NCBI GenBank assembly: GCA_019636675.1
Contig: JAHBXC010000004.1
Location: forward strand, 95,989 to 159,988
Length of the DNA stretch: 64,000 bases
Source of the DNA: Phycisphaeraceae bacterium
GTDB lineage: Bacteria > Planctomycetota > Phycisphaerae > Phycisphaerales > UBA1924
Reading direction: 5' to 3'
The notes under the pieces: model-generated
Seen by the model: the letters and a program-made list of their open reading frames with translations, nothing else
The model's database searches: none
What the model was told of the DNA's origin: nothing
Translations under genes and position numbers: made by a program
Shown: one piece after another, positions 11,224 to 20,267 of the stretch
Position numbering within the stretch: position 1 is the first letter of the stretch
Layout: each line of letters begins with the position of its first letter

Positions 11224-12573
11224 ATGACGACCGCCCCCAGCGCGATGGACACCCCGCCCCCGCCCCCGCCCCCGGCGCCCCCGGCGTCCCCCGCGTCTGC
11301 GCGCGCCACGCCGGCGCTGGGCTCCGATCGCATCTCCTCCATCGACACGCTGCGCGGCTTCGCGCTGCTGGGCATCCTGCCCATGAACATCCCGTTCTTC
11401 GCCTACTACACCTTCGTCTTCTTCAACCCGGCGCTGCAGGGGGGCTTCGAGGGCGCAAACCTGGCCGCCTGGCTCTTCGGGCATGTCTTCTTCGAGTTCA
11501 AGATGATGACCATCTTCTCCGCCCTCTTCGGCGCAGGGATCATCGTCTTCACCACCCGCGCCGAGCAGCGCACCGGGAAGTCCGCCGGCCTCTTCTACCG
11601 CCGCCTCGGGTGGCTCCTCTTCTTCGGCCTCATCCATGCCTACCTCATCTGGGAAGGCGACATCCTCGTCTCGTACGCGATCTGCGGCATGGTCGCGTTC
11701 CTCTTCCGCAAACTCTCCGTCAAGTGGCTCCTGGTCATCGCCGGCGCACTCCTGATGGTCGCGCCCATGATCAACGTGGTCTTCGGCACGTTCATGGAGC
11801 TGATGCGCAGCGCGGCGCAGGCCGTCGAAGCCGGAACCGCCGAGGAATGGCAGAACGGCTTCGCCGACGCGTGGCCCGAGATGCAGAAGGGCTTCGTCGC
11901 CACCGAAGAAGTCCTCGCAGAGCAGCGCGCCGCGTTCACCGGGGGATACCTGGATCTCCTGCCCCAGCGCGCGTCGCAGGCCGCGATGTTCCAGTTTTTC
12001 ATGATCCCCCTGTGGGGCATCTGGCGCGTCACCGCGGTGATGCTGCTGGGCATGGTCGCCCTCAAGACGGGCGTCTTCAGCAACCTGCGCTCGGCCGCCT
12101 TCTATCGCAAGATGCTCGTGGTCGGCTACGGCCTGGGCCTGCCCCTCGCCGGCGTCAGCGGCTGGCTCCACGCCGCCAAGGGCTTCGACATCGTCCGCTG
12201 GTACATGCTCGACAGCCATTTCAACTACTTCGGCTCGCTCCTTGTCGCGTCCGGGCATGTCGCGCTGGTCATGCTGATCATCCGCGCCGGCGCGCTGCGA
12301 TGGCTCACCGCACGACTGGCCGCCGTCGGGCAGATGGCGTTCTCGAACTACATCGCGCACTCGGTGATCTGCTCGCTCGTCTTCTACGGCTACGGTCTCG
12401 GCATGTGGGGCGAGGTGAGCCGCGTCGGGCTGTGGGGCATCGTGCTGCTGATCTGGACCGCGCAGCTCGTCTGGAGCCCCATCTGGCTCGCGCGCTTCCG
12501 CTTCGGCCCGCTCGAGTGGATGTGGCGCTCGCTCACCTACTGGAAGCGCCAGCCGATGCTCCGCGCCGCATGA
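11224..12573 (+). CDS. DUF418 / YeiB-like multipass membrane protein
   Basis: 449 residues. After a Pro/Ala-rich 35-residue leader (PPPPPPPAPPASP), the DTLRGFALLGILPMNI motif begins a polytopic domain typical of the DUF418 family; further signatures are LFGAG at about 100 and a C-terminal block TARLAAVGQMAFSNYIAHSV. About nine or ten helices are evident. The ATG is preceded by AGGAGG. Members are inner-membrane proteins of uncertain function, sometimes linked to acyltransferase-like roles. It diverges from the photolyase-like pair and converges on the amidohydrolase gene with one base between stops. Confidence 0.85.
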   Translation: MTTAPSAMDTPPPPPPPAPPASPASARATPALGSDRISSIDTLRGFALLGILPMNIPFFAYYTFVFFNPALQGGFEGANLAAWLFGHVFFEFKMMTIFSALFGAGIIVFTTRAEQRTGKSAGLFYRRLGWLLFFGLIHAYLIWEGDILVSYAICGMVAFLFRKLSVKWLLVIAGALLMVAPMINVVFGTFMELMRSAAQAVEAGTAEEWQNGFADAWPEMQKGFVATEEVLAEQRAAFTGGYLDLLPQRASQAAMFQFFMIPLWGIWRVTAVMLLGMVALKTGVFSNLRSAAFYRKMLVVGYGLGLPLAGVSGWLHAAKGFDIVRWYMLDSHFNYFGSLLVASGHVALVMLIIRAGALRWLTARLAAVGQMAFSNYIAHSVICSLVFYGYGLGMWGEVSRVGLWGIVLLIWTAQLVWSPIWLARFRFGPLEWMWRSLTYWKRQPMLRAA

Positions 12574-12574
12574 G

Positions 12575-13291
12575 TCAGCCCAGCCCGATCGCCGCACGCA
12601 GCGACCGCGCGATCGCGCCGCCCACGCGTTCCTGCCCCGGCCTGGACCCGATCAGGTCGTTGCGCACCTCGATCTCGACGCCCAGGTACCGGTCCGCCGG
12701 GAACACCCGGCGCAGCGCGGTCGTGTGCCCATCGCTCGTGCCCCGATAGGGCTGGTTCATCTTCACGCGCCACGGGTCGACGCCGGCGTCGGCGCGCGCC
12801 AGCTCGCGCCTCCACCGATCGCAGAAGGCCTTCTCTCCTGCGCGCGCCGGGTCGAACAGAAGCCCGATCTCCAGCTCGCGCGTCCTGCCCTCGAGCACCG
12901 GGGTGAACGAGTGGACCGACAGGTGCAGCACCGCCCCCTCGCGCGCCCGGCGCTCGATGTGATCCTTCACCGCGACGCGCCAGGGCGTGTAGTAGCGCGC
13001 GATGAGGTCGGCGCGCGTCGAATCGTCGAGCGCCGCCGTCGTCGCCGAGAACAGCGAGGGCGAATCGATCGACCGGTTCAGTTCGATCACGAGGCGCGAG
13101 ACCTCGCCCACGAAGAGCGGGGCGCTCAGTGCCGCCGCGACGCGTTCGCTCACCGCGAGCGCGCCGGGGTCCCAGCCTCGATGGCTCTTCAGCAGCGCGC
13201 CCTGCCCCCGGAACGCGCGGCGGAGCCGCTCGGGCACGCGCCGGGTCGCGTGCTCGCAGGTGACGACGAGGTGAACCGCGCCGGGCGTCAC
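12575..13291 (-). CDS. N-formylglutamate amidohydrolase family hydrolase
   Basis: A 238-residue protein with the family's ordered motifs: VVTCEHATRRVPERL near the N-terminus (metal-binding His), HRGWDPGALAVSE, RLVIELNRSIDSPSLF, HLSVHSFTPVLEG and IGLLFDP, then a C-terminal NQPYRGTSDGHTTALRR containing another His-rich metal site. Enzymes of this family are zinc-dependent amidohydrolases that cleave N-acyl amino acids. Its GTG start overlaps the upstream GCS2 stop as GTGA, so it is the last gene of a four-gene operon with a C39 peptidase, an ATP-grasp ligase and a GCS2 ligase. In that setting it may deblock or trim a gamma-glutamyl or peptide product rather than act in histidine breakdown; no hut genes are near. 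Confidence 0.85.
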   Translation of the reverse strand: MTPGAVHLVVTCEHATRRVPERLRRAFRGQGALLKSHRGWDPGALAVSERVAAALSAPLFVGEVSRLVIELNRSIDSPSLFSATTAALDDSTRADLIARYYTPWRVAVKDHIERRAREGAVLHLSVHSFTPVLEGRTRELEIGLLFDPARAGEKAFCDRWRRELARADAGVDPWRVKMNQPYRGTSDGHTTALRRVFPADRYLGVEIEVRNDLIGSRPGQERVGGAIARSLRAAIGLG

Positions 13292-14538
13292 GCGCCGAAC
13301 ATCCTGCCGTCGCGCAGGCACTCGCTGAGCTCGCGCCACACCCGATCGATCTCTGTGCGCCCCGGGTTCTCGCCCGTCGCGCGCAGGATTCTCCGGGCCA
13401 GCGGGCCCCGCTCGAAGATCGTGCGCAGCGGCGCCTCCCACACCGAGCCGGCCTCCACCACGCGCGCCGCGATGTCGCGCCAGATGTCGCCCGCGAGATG
13501 GCGACCCTCCGACATCCCCATCGCGCGAAGATACGCGCCGTCGTCGACGACCGCGCGCTCCGCGTCGCGCACTCCGCTGAGGAACACCCCGTGCAACGGG
13601 TCGACCTCGATCGCGCGCTGGTCCGCGCCCGACGACCAGCGCTCCTCCGCCAGCGCGCGGACCGTCTGCGTGATCAGGTGCACAATCGCGCAGTCCGCCA
13701 GCGGGCATTCCTGGACATCCACGACGCGGATCTCGATCGATCCCCGGTCGAACCGCGCGATCGCGCCGCGCGCGTTCAGCCACTCGTGCTGCAGCGTCCC
13801 CTCCGGATCGAGCGGGGCGATCTGGTCGTACAGCGAGCGCAGCAGACCGTTCTCGTAGGCGTCGCGCGTGAACACGCGCTCGGGGATCACCCTCGCGCAC
13901 ACCAGCGGCACGCGCTTCGAGTTGTTCCTGTATACCTCGAGCCGGTTGTCGAGCAGCCCCGTCGCTCGCCCGTCCATCACGGGCGAGCTCGCCGCCAGCG
14001 CAGGGATCAGGGGCAGCACCAGCCGGATCGCCGCGTGCAGACGCCCGAACTCGTCGTCGTCGCGGAAGGGCAGGTTGAGGTGCGCGCTCTGCAGGTTGGC
14101 CCAGCCGTGCCCGGTGCAGCCGAAGATGCGGTCGAACGCCGCGTACACCTTCCCGTACGCGTGCGGCCAGAGCCTCATCTCGGCGTGCGGGTCCATCCAC
14201 GGGTGCATCGCGCCGGGCATGAGCATCGCGCCGTGCTGGGCCAGCAGCCCGTTCGCGACGCCGACCTGTCGCTGGAAGTCGGCGCACGCCCGCGCCAGAT
14301 CGCCGGTCGGCTCGGTGGTCTTCATCTCGAGCACGTGCAGGACGAGCTCGTTGGACCACGAGACCGGCGCGTCCTCGCCGTCGGGATACGCGTCGCCCGA
14401 GTCATTCCCCGACACGGCGCGCAGGACCCGATCGGCGATCGGCTTCACCCCGAGCGTGTCGCGATCGACGATCATGTACTCGAGCTCGACGCCGAGTTTC
14501 TCGAAGAGTCCGATCTCGAATGGATACGGCAGGCCCAA
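13288..14538 (-). CDS. GCS2-family carboxylate-amine ligase (YbdK-like)
   Basis: 416 residues of the glutamate-cysteine ligase type 2 family. GVELEYMIVDRDTL near the N-terminus supplies the metal-binding Glu residues; LEMKTTEPTGDL, MPGAMHPWMDP, HLNLPFRDDDEF and IEIRVVDVQECPLADCA follow as in YbdK-like proteins. These enzymes use ATP to join an amine to a carboxylate, often glutamate. The start is an unusual TTG at 14538, well supported by AAGGAG six bases upstream. It follows the RimK-like gene by 22 nt and overlaps the next gene by 4. Substrates are unknown; glutathione synthesis proper is not implied. Confidence 0.87.
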   Translation of the reverse strand: MGLPYPFEIGLFEKLGVELEYMIVDRDTLGVKPIADRVLRAVSGNDSGDAYPDGEDAPVSWSNELVLHVLEMKTTEPTGDLARACADFQRQVGVANGLLAQHGAMLMPGAMHPWMDPHAEMRLWPHAYGKVYAAFDRIFGCTGHGWANLQSAHLNLPFRDDDEFGRLHAAIRLVLPLIPALAASSPVMDGRATGLLDNRLEVYRNNSKRVPLVCARVIPERVFTRDAYENGLLRSLYDQIAPLDPEGTLQHEWLNARGAIARFDRGSIEIRVVDVQECPLADCAIVHLITQTVRALAEERWSSGADQRAIEVDPLHGVFLSGVRDAERAVVDDGAYLRAMGMSEGRHLAGDIWRDIAARVVEAGSVWEAPLRTIFERGPLARRILRATGENPGRTEIDRVWRELSECLRDGRMFGA

Positions 14539-14560
14539 GGCGGGCTCCTTTGCGAGCGTG

Positions 14561-16051
14561 TCAGTGCGTGCGCGACCGGCGCGCCTCGAGTCGCTTGGTG
14601 AAGTGCGAGATGACGCGCCGGTACAGGTCGTCCCCCAGCACGCGGTCCTCGTAGCCGTGGTCGATGTTGGGGTTGTCGTTGATCTCGATCACCATGGGGC
14701 GGCCGCGGACCTCTTTGATGTCCACGCCGTAGAGCCCCTCGCCGATGGCGCGGGCGGCCTTCACGCCCAGCTGCACCACCGCTTCGGGCGCGTCGGCGAC
14801 GGGGAAGGTCTCGACCGCGCCCTCGAGGGCCGCGCCGCCGCCGTCGTCGTGCTTGATGATCTGCCAGTGCGCGCGCGCCATGTGGTACTTGCACACGTAC
14901 AGCGGCTCGCCGTCGAGCACGCCCACGCGCCAGTCGTAGGGCGTCGGCACGAACTCCTGCGCCAGCAGCAGCTCGGACTGCTCGAAGAGCTGCTCGATGG
15001 CCTTCTCGAACGCCTCGCGCGTCTCGAACTTCTTCACGCCCGTGCTGAACGAGCCGTCGGGCTCTTTCACCACGCACGGGAAGCCGATCCGCTCGGCGAC
15101 GAGCGAGGCGTTCTGCTCGCCGAAGATGACCGTCTTGGGCGCGCGCAGGCGGTGCCGGTCGACCAGTTCGGCGAGGAACACCTTGTTCGTGCATCGCACG
15201 ATGCTGTCGGGGTCGTCGATGACCACCAGCCCCTCCGCCGCCGCCCGGCGCGCGAAGCGGTAGGTGTAGTGGTTCACCCCCGTCGTGACGCGGATGAACA
15301 GCGCGTCGAACTCAGCGACGCGCCCGAAGTCCTCGCGCTCGATCAGCTCGACGCTGAAGCCCTGCTCCTCGGCCGCCTCCACGAACTTCTCGATCGCCTT
15401 CGCGTCGCTGGGGGGCAGCTTCTCGTCCGGCTCGACGAGGATCGCCAGGTCGTACTTGCTCGGCTTGGGCGAGGGCGCCCGGCGCGGGTTCGCGAAGTAG
15501 CGCTGCGCCTGCTCGGCCGCGAACGGACGGTGGTTCTCGGGGATGTCCGACAGCGCGATGACGCGCAGCGACTCCAGCTCCCACTGGTCCGCCTCGTGGC
15601 GACGGAAGGTCCCGCGCAGGAAGGGCGCAGGGAACTGGTTGAACAGCGCGGTCGCCAGCCGGTCGTACCGCTTCGCCATGTTGCGACCGAAATAGATGCT
15701 CAGGTCGAAGTGGTCGGACTTGATGCCCTTGAACGCCTCCTGCAGCAGTTTGTCGGCGTCCTGCGACGCGATGCGGATGATCGGCTGCATCCGCAGGTCC
15801 TGGATCGTCTTGATCGAGGGCAGCGGCCTGTGCCCGCGCGCCTGCGCCAGCAGCGAAACGTAGTACCCGAGCGTCTGGTACTTGTAGGAGCGGCAGAGGT
15901 TGTACACCTTCGCGCGGCGCATCGCGCTGAAGCGGCTGTGCGTCACGTAGTCCTGCGCCGACACGACCTCGACGCCGCCACCGGACACCGCCCCGGCGGG
16001 GAGCTCCAGCGGGAACTTCTTCGGGTTGTCGAGCACGATGAGCGAGATCAT
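14561..16051 (-). CDS. RimK-like ATP-grasp ligase with N-terminal RLAN domain
   Basis: 496 residues. The N-terminal ~200 residues (VYNLCRSYKYQTLGYYVSLLAQARGH and so on, Tyr-rich) match the RLAN module that precedes some ATP-grasp ligases. The C-terminal ~280 residues are an ATP-grasp domain: IGFPCVVKEPDGSFSTGV is the nucleotide-binding loop, AQEFVPTPYDWRVGVLDG follows, and GVDIKEVRGRPMVIEINDNP holds the metal-binding Glu and Asn. Such enzymes form amide bonds, adding amino acids to a carboxylate. The ATG overlaps the upstream peptidase stop (ATGA). It is the central enzyme of the four-gene operon. Confidence 0.88.
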   Translation of the reverse strand: MISLIVLDNPKKFPLELPAGAVSGGGVEVVSAQDYVTHSRFSAMRRAKVYNLCRSYKYQTLGYYVSLLAQARGHRPLPSIKTIQDLRMQPIIRIASQDADKLLQEAFKGIKSDHFDLSIYFGRNMAKRYDRLATALFNQFPAPFLRGTFRRHEADQWELESLRVIALSDIPENHRPFAAEQAQRYFANPRRAPSPKPSKYDLAILVEPDEKLPPSDAKAIEKFVEAAEEQGFSVELIEREDFGRVAEFDALFIRVTTGVNHYTYRFARRAAAEGLVVIDDPDSIVRCTNKVFLAELVDRHRLRAPKTVIFGEQNASLVAERIGFPCVVKEPDGSFSTGVKKFETREAFEKAIEQLFEQSELLLAQEFVPTPYDWRVGVLDGEPLYVCKYHMARAHWQIIKHDDGGGAALEGAVETFPVADAPEAVVQLGVKAARAIGEGLYGVDIKEVRGRPMVIEINDNPNIDHGYEDRVLGDDLYRRVISHFTKRLEARRSRTH

Positions 16052-16851
16052 GCCGTCTTGCCCCTGCGCTTCTTCTCGGCGCGCCGACGCGACGACGCCT
16101 TCTTCTCTCGCCGGCGCGGCTCTCCCGGCATTCCCTGCGGCTCGATGATCAGCAGGTTCGCGTCGTAGGTCAGCACCCCGAGCATGATCGCGCCCACCAG
16201 ACGCTCGAGCGGGACCGAATACCGGTGCTCGCCGTAGCCCGGGTTGCCCTGGAGCGGATCGGCGACCTCGACGGCGCGCGACTTGGTGTCCAGCCCGCAC
16301 AGCACGACGAAGTGCCCCATCGGCGCGCCGCCGATATCGTCGTACACGCTCGTCCCGTTCTCGTCGCGCTCGCGCGCGCAGTGATACAGGTAGGTCGAGC
16401 TGAGTCCGGTCAGGATCGGCACGCGCCGCTTGAGGTGCTTGCGGATCAGCCCCGGCGTCAGGTCCTGGAAGCGCACGCGCCCGCCCAGACCAAGGAACTC
16501 GATGTACGCCTCGGTCGCGATGCGCAGCTTGGGCTCGCCCCGGGCGACCGCCTGCGCCTCGAGCCGGCCCGGCAGCCGGGCGAGACACTCCGCCTCTTCG
16601 CCGTCGAACCAGGTCGGGTCGAAGACGGTCAGGTTGTAGGTATAGATCGTCGCGCGATAGCCCCGGCGCAGCGCGTGGCAGGCCAGCATGACCGCGAGGG
16701 TGCCCCCGTCCTCGAGCCGCGTGATCTCGCCGATGACCTGGTCGAGGGGCAGCTCGTCGTCGAAGTAGGAATACACCGCCTGCAGGCAGGTGGGCCCGCA
16801 GGTCGTGTCGTCCGGCTGCGCCAGGATCTGGAGGTTGAGTCGGGTCTTCAC
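16048..16851 (-). CDS. C39-like cysteine peptidase
   Basis: About 267 residues, papain-like fold of the C39 class. TTCGPTCLQAVYSYF supplies the catalytic Cys with its preceding Gln (LAQPDDTTC), MGHFVVLCGLD the His, and VADPLQGNPGY the Asp. The C-terminus is strongly basic (Arg/Lys-rich, last 25 residues). The frame is open further upstream, but homology starts near VKTRLNLQIL, so the GTG at 16851 is taken as start; there is no clear ribosome site, and a TATATT hexamer at 16898-16903 on this strand could be the promoter. It heads the operon with the RLAN/ATP-grasp and GCS2 ligases and may process the peptide on which they act, or cleave their product. Confidence 0.8.
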   Translation of the reverse strand: MKTRLNLQILAQPDDTTCGPTCLQAVYSYFDDELPLDQVIGEITRLEDGGTLAVMLACHALRRGYRATIYTYNLTVFDPTWFDGEEAECLARLPGRLEAQAVARGEPKLRIATEAYIEFLGLGGRVRFQDLTPGLIRKHLKRRVPILTGLSSTYLYHCARERDENGTSVYDDIGGAPMGHFVVLCGLDTKSRAVEVADPLQGNPGYGEHRYSVPLERLVGAIMLGVLTYDANLLIIEPQGMPGEPRRREKKASSRRRAEKKRRGKTA

Positions 16852-16957
16852 GGGCGGCGGCGGTTTCGCGAGAGTTTCCGGGTCGAACGAGACGAAGAAT
16901 ATATCGGTCCGCCCACCCCAACGCGTGAGGCGCGCACGATCGCACCGCGCCGACCCT

Positions 16958-18100
16958 ATGACGACCACCCAGCCAAACCCGGCCTCGACGCCCACCCGGG
17001 TCCGGGGTGACGCCTTCGTCATGTTCGCGTACGACCTCGGGCTGACCATCGACCTCGACCGCGCGACCGCCCTGCTCGCCGACGCGACCAGGCGTAAGGC
17101 GGTCCGGCACCGTCGGCGCGCCCCGTCGTGGTTCGAGTACGAGCCCACCCCACTTCGCGTCACGCGAGAGGCGGCCCCCATCGGCGTCGGCTCGCTCCGG
17201 ACCGAGCCCGCCGTCGAGTGCACGCTCTACGACTTCGGCGCCGTCTCCGTGCTCTATCGCATCCCGGTGGAGTGCCCCATCGACGACCTGCCCTCGCTCT
17301 CCGAACAGCTCTACGAGAGCCCGGCGCTCCTGCAGGACTCGCGATCTCGCGCCGAGTCGCTCCTCGCGGACATCCGCGCCGGCGTCTCCAAGCCGGGGCT
17401 GCGCGCCGTGGTCGAGGACTACGTGGTCTTCGCGCTGCGCGAATGGGACGCGCCCCCGGGGGAGACCGCCGAGTCTGTCGTCGACCGACACGCCGCCGGC
17501 GTCGCCGGGGCGCTGCACGCCGAATCCGGCGACCTCAGCGGTTCGCTCGTGCGCGAAGCGGTCGCGAACCGGCTCTGCTTCGCCCCCACCGACGCCGCGG
17601 TCATCGGCTGGAACGCCGCGGTCCTGCTCGACGCGCAGCCCGAGGACCTCCTCGTGCTCCTCGAGCACGCCAATGTCGAGCTGCTCGAGATGCGCGTGCT
17701 CGACGAGTACCTCGATTCCCTGCTCGAGCGCTCCGCGGCCTTGCTCGAGCGCGAGAGCAAGCGGCGCCACTGGCCCCTGGGCCCCAGCGCACGCGACCTG
17801 CAGGCGCTCGCCGAGGTGCAGACCGACAGCTCCATCATGTTCGAGGGCGTGAACAACGCGCTCAAGCTCATCGGCGACCAGCACCTGGCGCGCGTGTACC
17901 GCCTCGCCTCCGAGACGATGCACCTGCCCGACTGGGACGCGGCGGTCCTGCGCAAGCTCGCGACCACCGAGAGCGTGTTCGAGAAAATCGCGACCTATCA
18001 GAGCGCCAAGCGCATGGAGCTGCTCGAGGTCATCATCGTCCTGCTCATCGCGGTGTCGATCGTCCTGCCCTTCCTGCCGATCTATTCCGGCGGGAAGTGA
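16958..18100 (+). CDS. Tail-anchored membrane protein, possibly RMD1/YagE (DUF155)-like
   Basis: A 380-residue mostly soluble protein with a single C-terminal hydrophobic helix (LEVIIVLLIAVSIVLPFLPI). The pattern FAYDLGLTIDLDRA, FGAVSVLYRIPV, VLLDAQPEDLLVLLEHANVELLEMRVLDEYLD, SIMFEGVNNALKLIGDQHLARVYRLASE and the LEVIIVLLI anchor follow the general architecture of RMD1/YagE proteins, but individual motifs match only loosely, so the family call is tentative. A cytosolic domain bound to the inner face of the membrane is the firm part. It diverges from the C39 peptidase operon across a 106-nt gap and converges on the small helical gene. Confidence 0.6.
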   Translation: MTTTQPNPASTPTRVRGDAFVMFAYDLGLTIDLDRATALLADATRRKAVRHRRRAPSWFEYEPTPLRVTREAAPIGVGSLRTEPAVECTLYDFGAVSVLYRIPVECPIDDLPSLSEQLYESPALLQDSRSRAESLLADIRAGVSKPGLRAVVEDYVVFALREWDAPPGETAESVVDRHAAGVAGALHAESGDLSGSLVREAVANRLCFAPTDAAVIGWNAAVLLDAQPEDLLVLLEHANVELLEMRVLDEYLDSLLERSAALLERESKRRHWPLGPSARDLQALAEVQTDSSIMFEGVNNALKLIGDQHLARVYRLASETMHLPDWDAAVLRKLATTESVFEKIATYQSAKRMELLEVIIVLLIAVSIVLPFLPIYSGGK

Positions 18101-18109
18101 CCGCCCGGC

Positions 18110-18382
18110 TCACTTGCCCTTCGTGGCCTTCTCGACGAGGGTCGCCAGCGCCTTCACGTCCTTCTTCTCGAGCACGGACGCGATCGTCGCCGCCGGCACG
18201 CCAAGGTTCGCCAGCGCGACCTCGACCGATTTCCACATCTTCATCGCCTTCTTCGGGTCGTCGCACAGGTAGAGCTCCGACACCGTCTCGGCGAGCTTCG
18301 TCGCCATAATGGTGTCCTTGTGCTCGTAATAGCGGTTGACGATGCCCTTCTGGTATTTCGTGAGGTGCTGCCCTTTGGCCAT
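18110..18382 (-). CDS. Small conserved-looking helical protein, unknown function
   Basis: 90 residues, Lys-rich (MAKGQHLTKYQKGIVNRYYE at the start), predicted almost wholly helical, no membrane segment or signal peptide. The Tyr/Lys-rich N-terminus and amphipathic helices suggest nucleic-acid or protein binding, but nothing specific can be assigned. It starts 4 nt after the methyltransferase stop on the same strand, so it may be co-transcribed with it; a TACAGT hexamer 6 nt before the ATG could also serve as a leaderless promoter although it overlaps the last codons of the methyltransferase. Confidence 0.65.
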   Translation of the reverse strand: MAKGQHLTKYQKGIVNRYYEHKDTIMATKLAETVSELYLCDDPKKAMKMWKSVEVALANLGVPAATIASVLEKKDVKALATLVEKATKGK

Positions 18383-18386
18383 GCGG

Positions 18387-19952
18387 TCACTGTAGCAGCG
18401 CCGCCCCGCCCGTCGCGCGCCTGCGCAGCGCGTGCCACGACGCCAGCGCCCCGTCGACCGGCGCGGCCCCCAGCGGCAGCGACATGGCCTGACGCGCCGA
18501 GAGCTTGATCGCGTCGGCAGAGAGGGCCGCGCCCCCGAACTCGCGCAGCGCGAACGCGGTCGCCACGGGCGACGACAAGGCCTCGGCGATCCGCCGCAGC
18601 GCGTCCGGCTCGCCGGTGAACTCCTGGCGGGGCGTCAGCGTGATCACCGGCACGCACGGGAGCCACTCCCCGCGCTCGTCCGTCACGCATTCCAGCACGC
18701 GCGTCTGCGTCGCCAGCAGCACCTTCGGCACGAGACGCGCCCGCATCCACGACCCCAGCGTCGTCTCTCGCTCCACGCGCTCACGGTCCACCCGCGGCGC
18801 CCGCCACCTTCGCTTGTGCACTCGCGTCTGGCGCACGCCCCACAGGCACTCGCCCGGCTCGATGAGCCCCGAGGTGATCAGTCGCGGGAAGCGTCGCTCC
18901 AGCTCGCGCTCGTCGCCGACCAGCCGGCGCGCGACGGCGTCCTCGAGGACGCGCCCTTCCAGCCCGTAGTATTGATCGCGGAAGTCCGCCGTCGCCGTCG
19001 CGATCTCACCCAGCGTGGCGCCGCCGGGAATCTCGAACCACGGGATCGCGTCGCTCGCCGGGAGCAGGCGCGACCACGATGGCTCGTCCGCGAGCCCGTC
19101 CATGTCGACGCGCGTCGTTCGAAGCGGCTCGCGCGCGAGCCCGGCGCTGCGCCGGACCGACGCAACGCGATCGCCGCCGACGCGCACGACCGGCGCGCAC
19201 ACCTCGACGCACGCGTCGAACACACGCTCGCGCGAGAACCACAGCGACTCGAGCGACGCGCGCCGGGCCACGAACCCTCGCACCTCGGACGCGTCGCGCG
19301 TCGAGAGGACCGACGACGGCAGAACCAGACCCACGCGACCGCCCTCGCGCGAACGCATGACCGAGAGCATCCAGAACGCCGCGGCGGCGTCGGCGTAGCC
19401 CTTCACGCGCCCGCCCGACCATTCGCGCACCCTCGCCGCGACCTCGCGCGTCGCGACGGTCGCGGTCTCGAGCTGGTTCAGGTAGGGCGGGTTCCCCACC
19501 ACGACATCGAAGGATTCATCGAACAAGTCCGGCCCGCGCGCCAGCGCGTCGGCGACGCCGATACGCACCGCGGCGCAACCGCCGGCCACGCTGCGCAGCG
19601 CCGCGGCGCACGTCGCCGCGGCGTTCGCCTCGATATCGGTCCCGACGACGCACCGCTCGACGATCTCGCGCCCGCACCCCCTCACCCCGGCCCGGTGCGC
19701 GGCGGCGATCAGGCGCTCGGCAGCAGGGACGAGAAACGCCCCGTCGCCGCAGGACGGGTCGAGCACGCGCAGCGCGAGGATCGCGTCTCCCGGGGAGCGC
19801 CCCTCGCGGTGCGCACGCGCGAGTGCGTCAGCGATGACGGGCTGGAGCGTCGCGTCGAGGACGAGATCGACCAGCGCACGCGGCGTGTAGAACGCGCCGA
19901 GCGCGCGCCGGCGTCGCCGATCGTCGACGGGATGGAGGGCCGGGGAGGGCAT
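18387..19952 (-). CDS. Solitary DNA adenine-N6 methyltransferase (Eco57I/TaqI-like)
   Basis: 521 residues. LGAFYTPRALVDLVLD precedes motif I, LDPSCGDGAFLVPAAERL, which binds S-adenosylmethionine; VVVGNPPYLNQ is the catalytic NPPY motif of gamma-class adenine methyltransferases; VGLVLPSSVLSTRD follows. The C-terminal ~200 residues would be the target recognition domain. The ATG at 19952 lies 90 nt beyond the tRNA-Lys 3' end, without a visible ribosome site. No restriction endonuclease, specificity subunit or methyl-dependent nuclease is adjacent, so it may be an orphan epigenetic enzyme or a single-chain type II modification enzyme. Its position just 3' of a tRNA gene hints at past integration, but no integrase or repeated tRNA end was found. 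Confidence 0.85.
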   Translation of the reverse strand: MPSPALHPVDDRRRRRALGAFYTPRALVDLVLDATLQPVIADALARAHREGRSPGDAILALRVLDPSCGDGAFLVPAAERLIAAAHRAGVRGCGREIVERCVVGTDIEANAAATCAAALRSVAGGCAAVRIGVADALARGPDLFDESFDVVVGNPPYLNQLETATVATREVAARVREWSGGRVKGYADAAAAFWMLSVMRSREGGRVGLVLPSSVLSTRDASEVRGFVARRASLESLWFSRERVFDACVEVCAPVVRVGGDRVASVRRSAGLAREPLRTTRVDMDGLADEPSWSRLLPASDAIPWFEIPGGATLGEIATATADFRDQYYGLEGRVLEDAVARRLVGDERELERRFPRLITSGLIEPGECLWGVRQTRVHKRRWRAPRVDRERVERETTLGSWMRARLVPKVLLATQTRVLECVTDERGEWLPCVPVITLTPRQEFTGEPDALRRIAEALSSPVATAFALREFGGAALSADAIKLSARQAMSLPLGAAPVDGALASWHALRRRATGGAALLQ

Positions 19953-20041
19953 GGATGCAGGATGAAAGATCGGCCCGGGAGCGTGCCCCGTCGCCAAGAA
20001 CCCCTCTTTAAGGGATTTTCGGCTGGCGCGGCGCATGGAAA

Positions 20042-20114
<73 letters not shown>

Positions 20115-20152
20115 ATCGCGGCGGCCTGTTCGGCAGCGCCTGCGAAGGGTCC

Positions 20153-20180
20153 AGTATACCCGGCCTCGGGGCCGCGTCGA
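20153..20180 (-). promoter_or_regulatory. Promoter of tRNA-Lys
   Basis: On the minus strand TCGACG (20180-20175) and a strong TATACT (20158-20153) are separated by 16 nt, giving a start about 30 nt before the tRNA 5' end. Confidence 0.6.
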
Positions 20181-20237
20181 GGGGCCCGCGCGGGCGCTTT
20201 CGGGGGCGATCCTCGGACTCGCGCCGCCCCCGGGGCG

Positions 20238-20267
20238 TTGACGGGGCGATCGGGGGGGTCCTATTGT
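20238..20267 (+). promoter_or_regulatory. Promoter of the rpmF-plsX-fab cluster
   Basis: TTGACG (20238-20243) and TATTGT (20262-20267) with an 18-nt spacer fit a housekeeping sigma70 promoter. The resulting ~95-nt leader before rpmF contains two small GC hairpins (around 20274-20291 and 20319-20337) that could affect expression. The gap 20115-20367 holds this and the divergent tRNA promoter and no other feature. Confidence 0.6.

Noticed and set aside
13000..13291. Assigning the amidohydrolase to histidine degradation (HutG)
   Set aside because: No hut genes nearby and it is translationally coupled to ligase genes instead.
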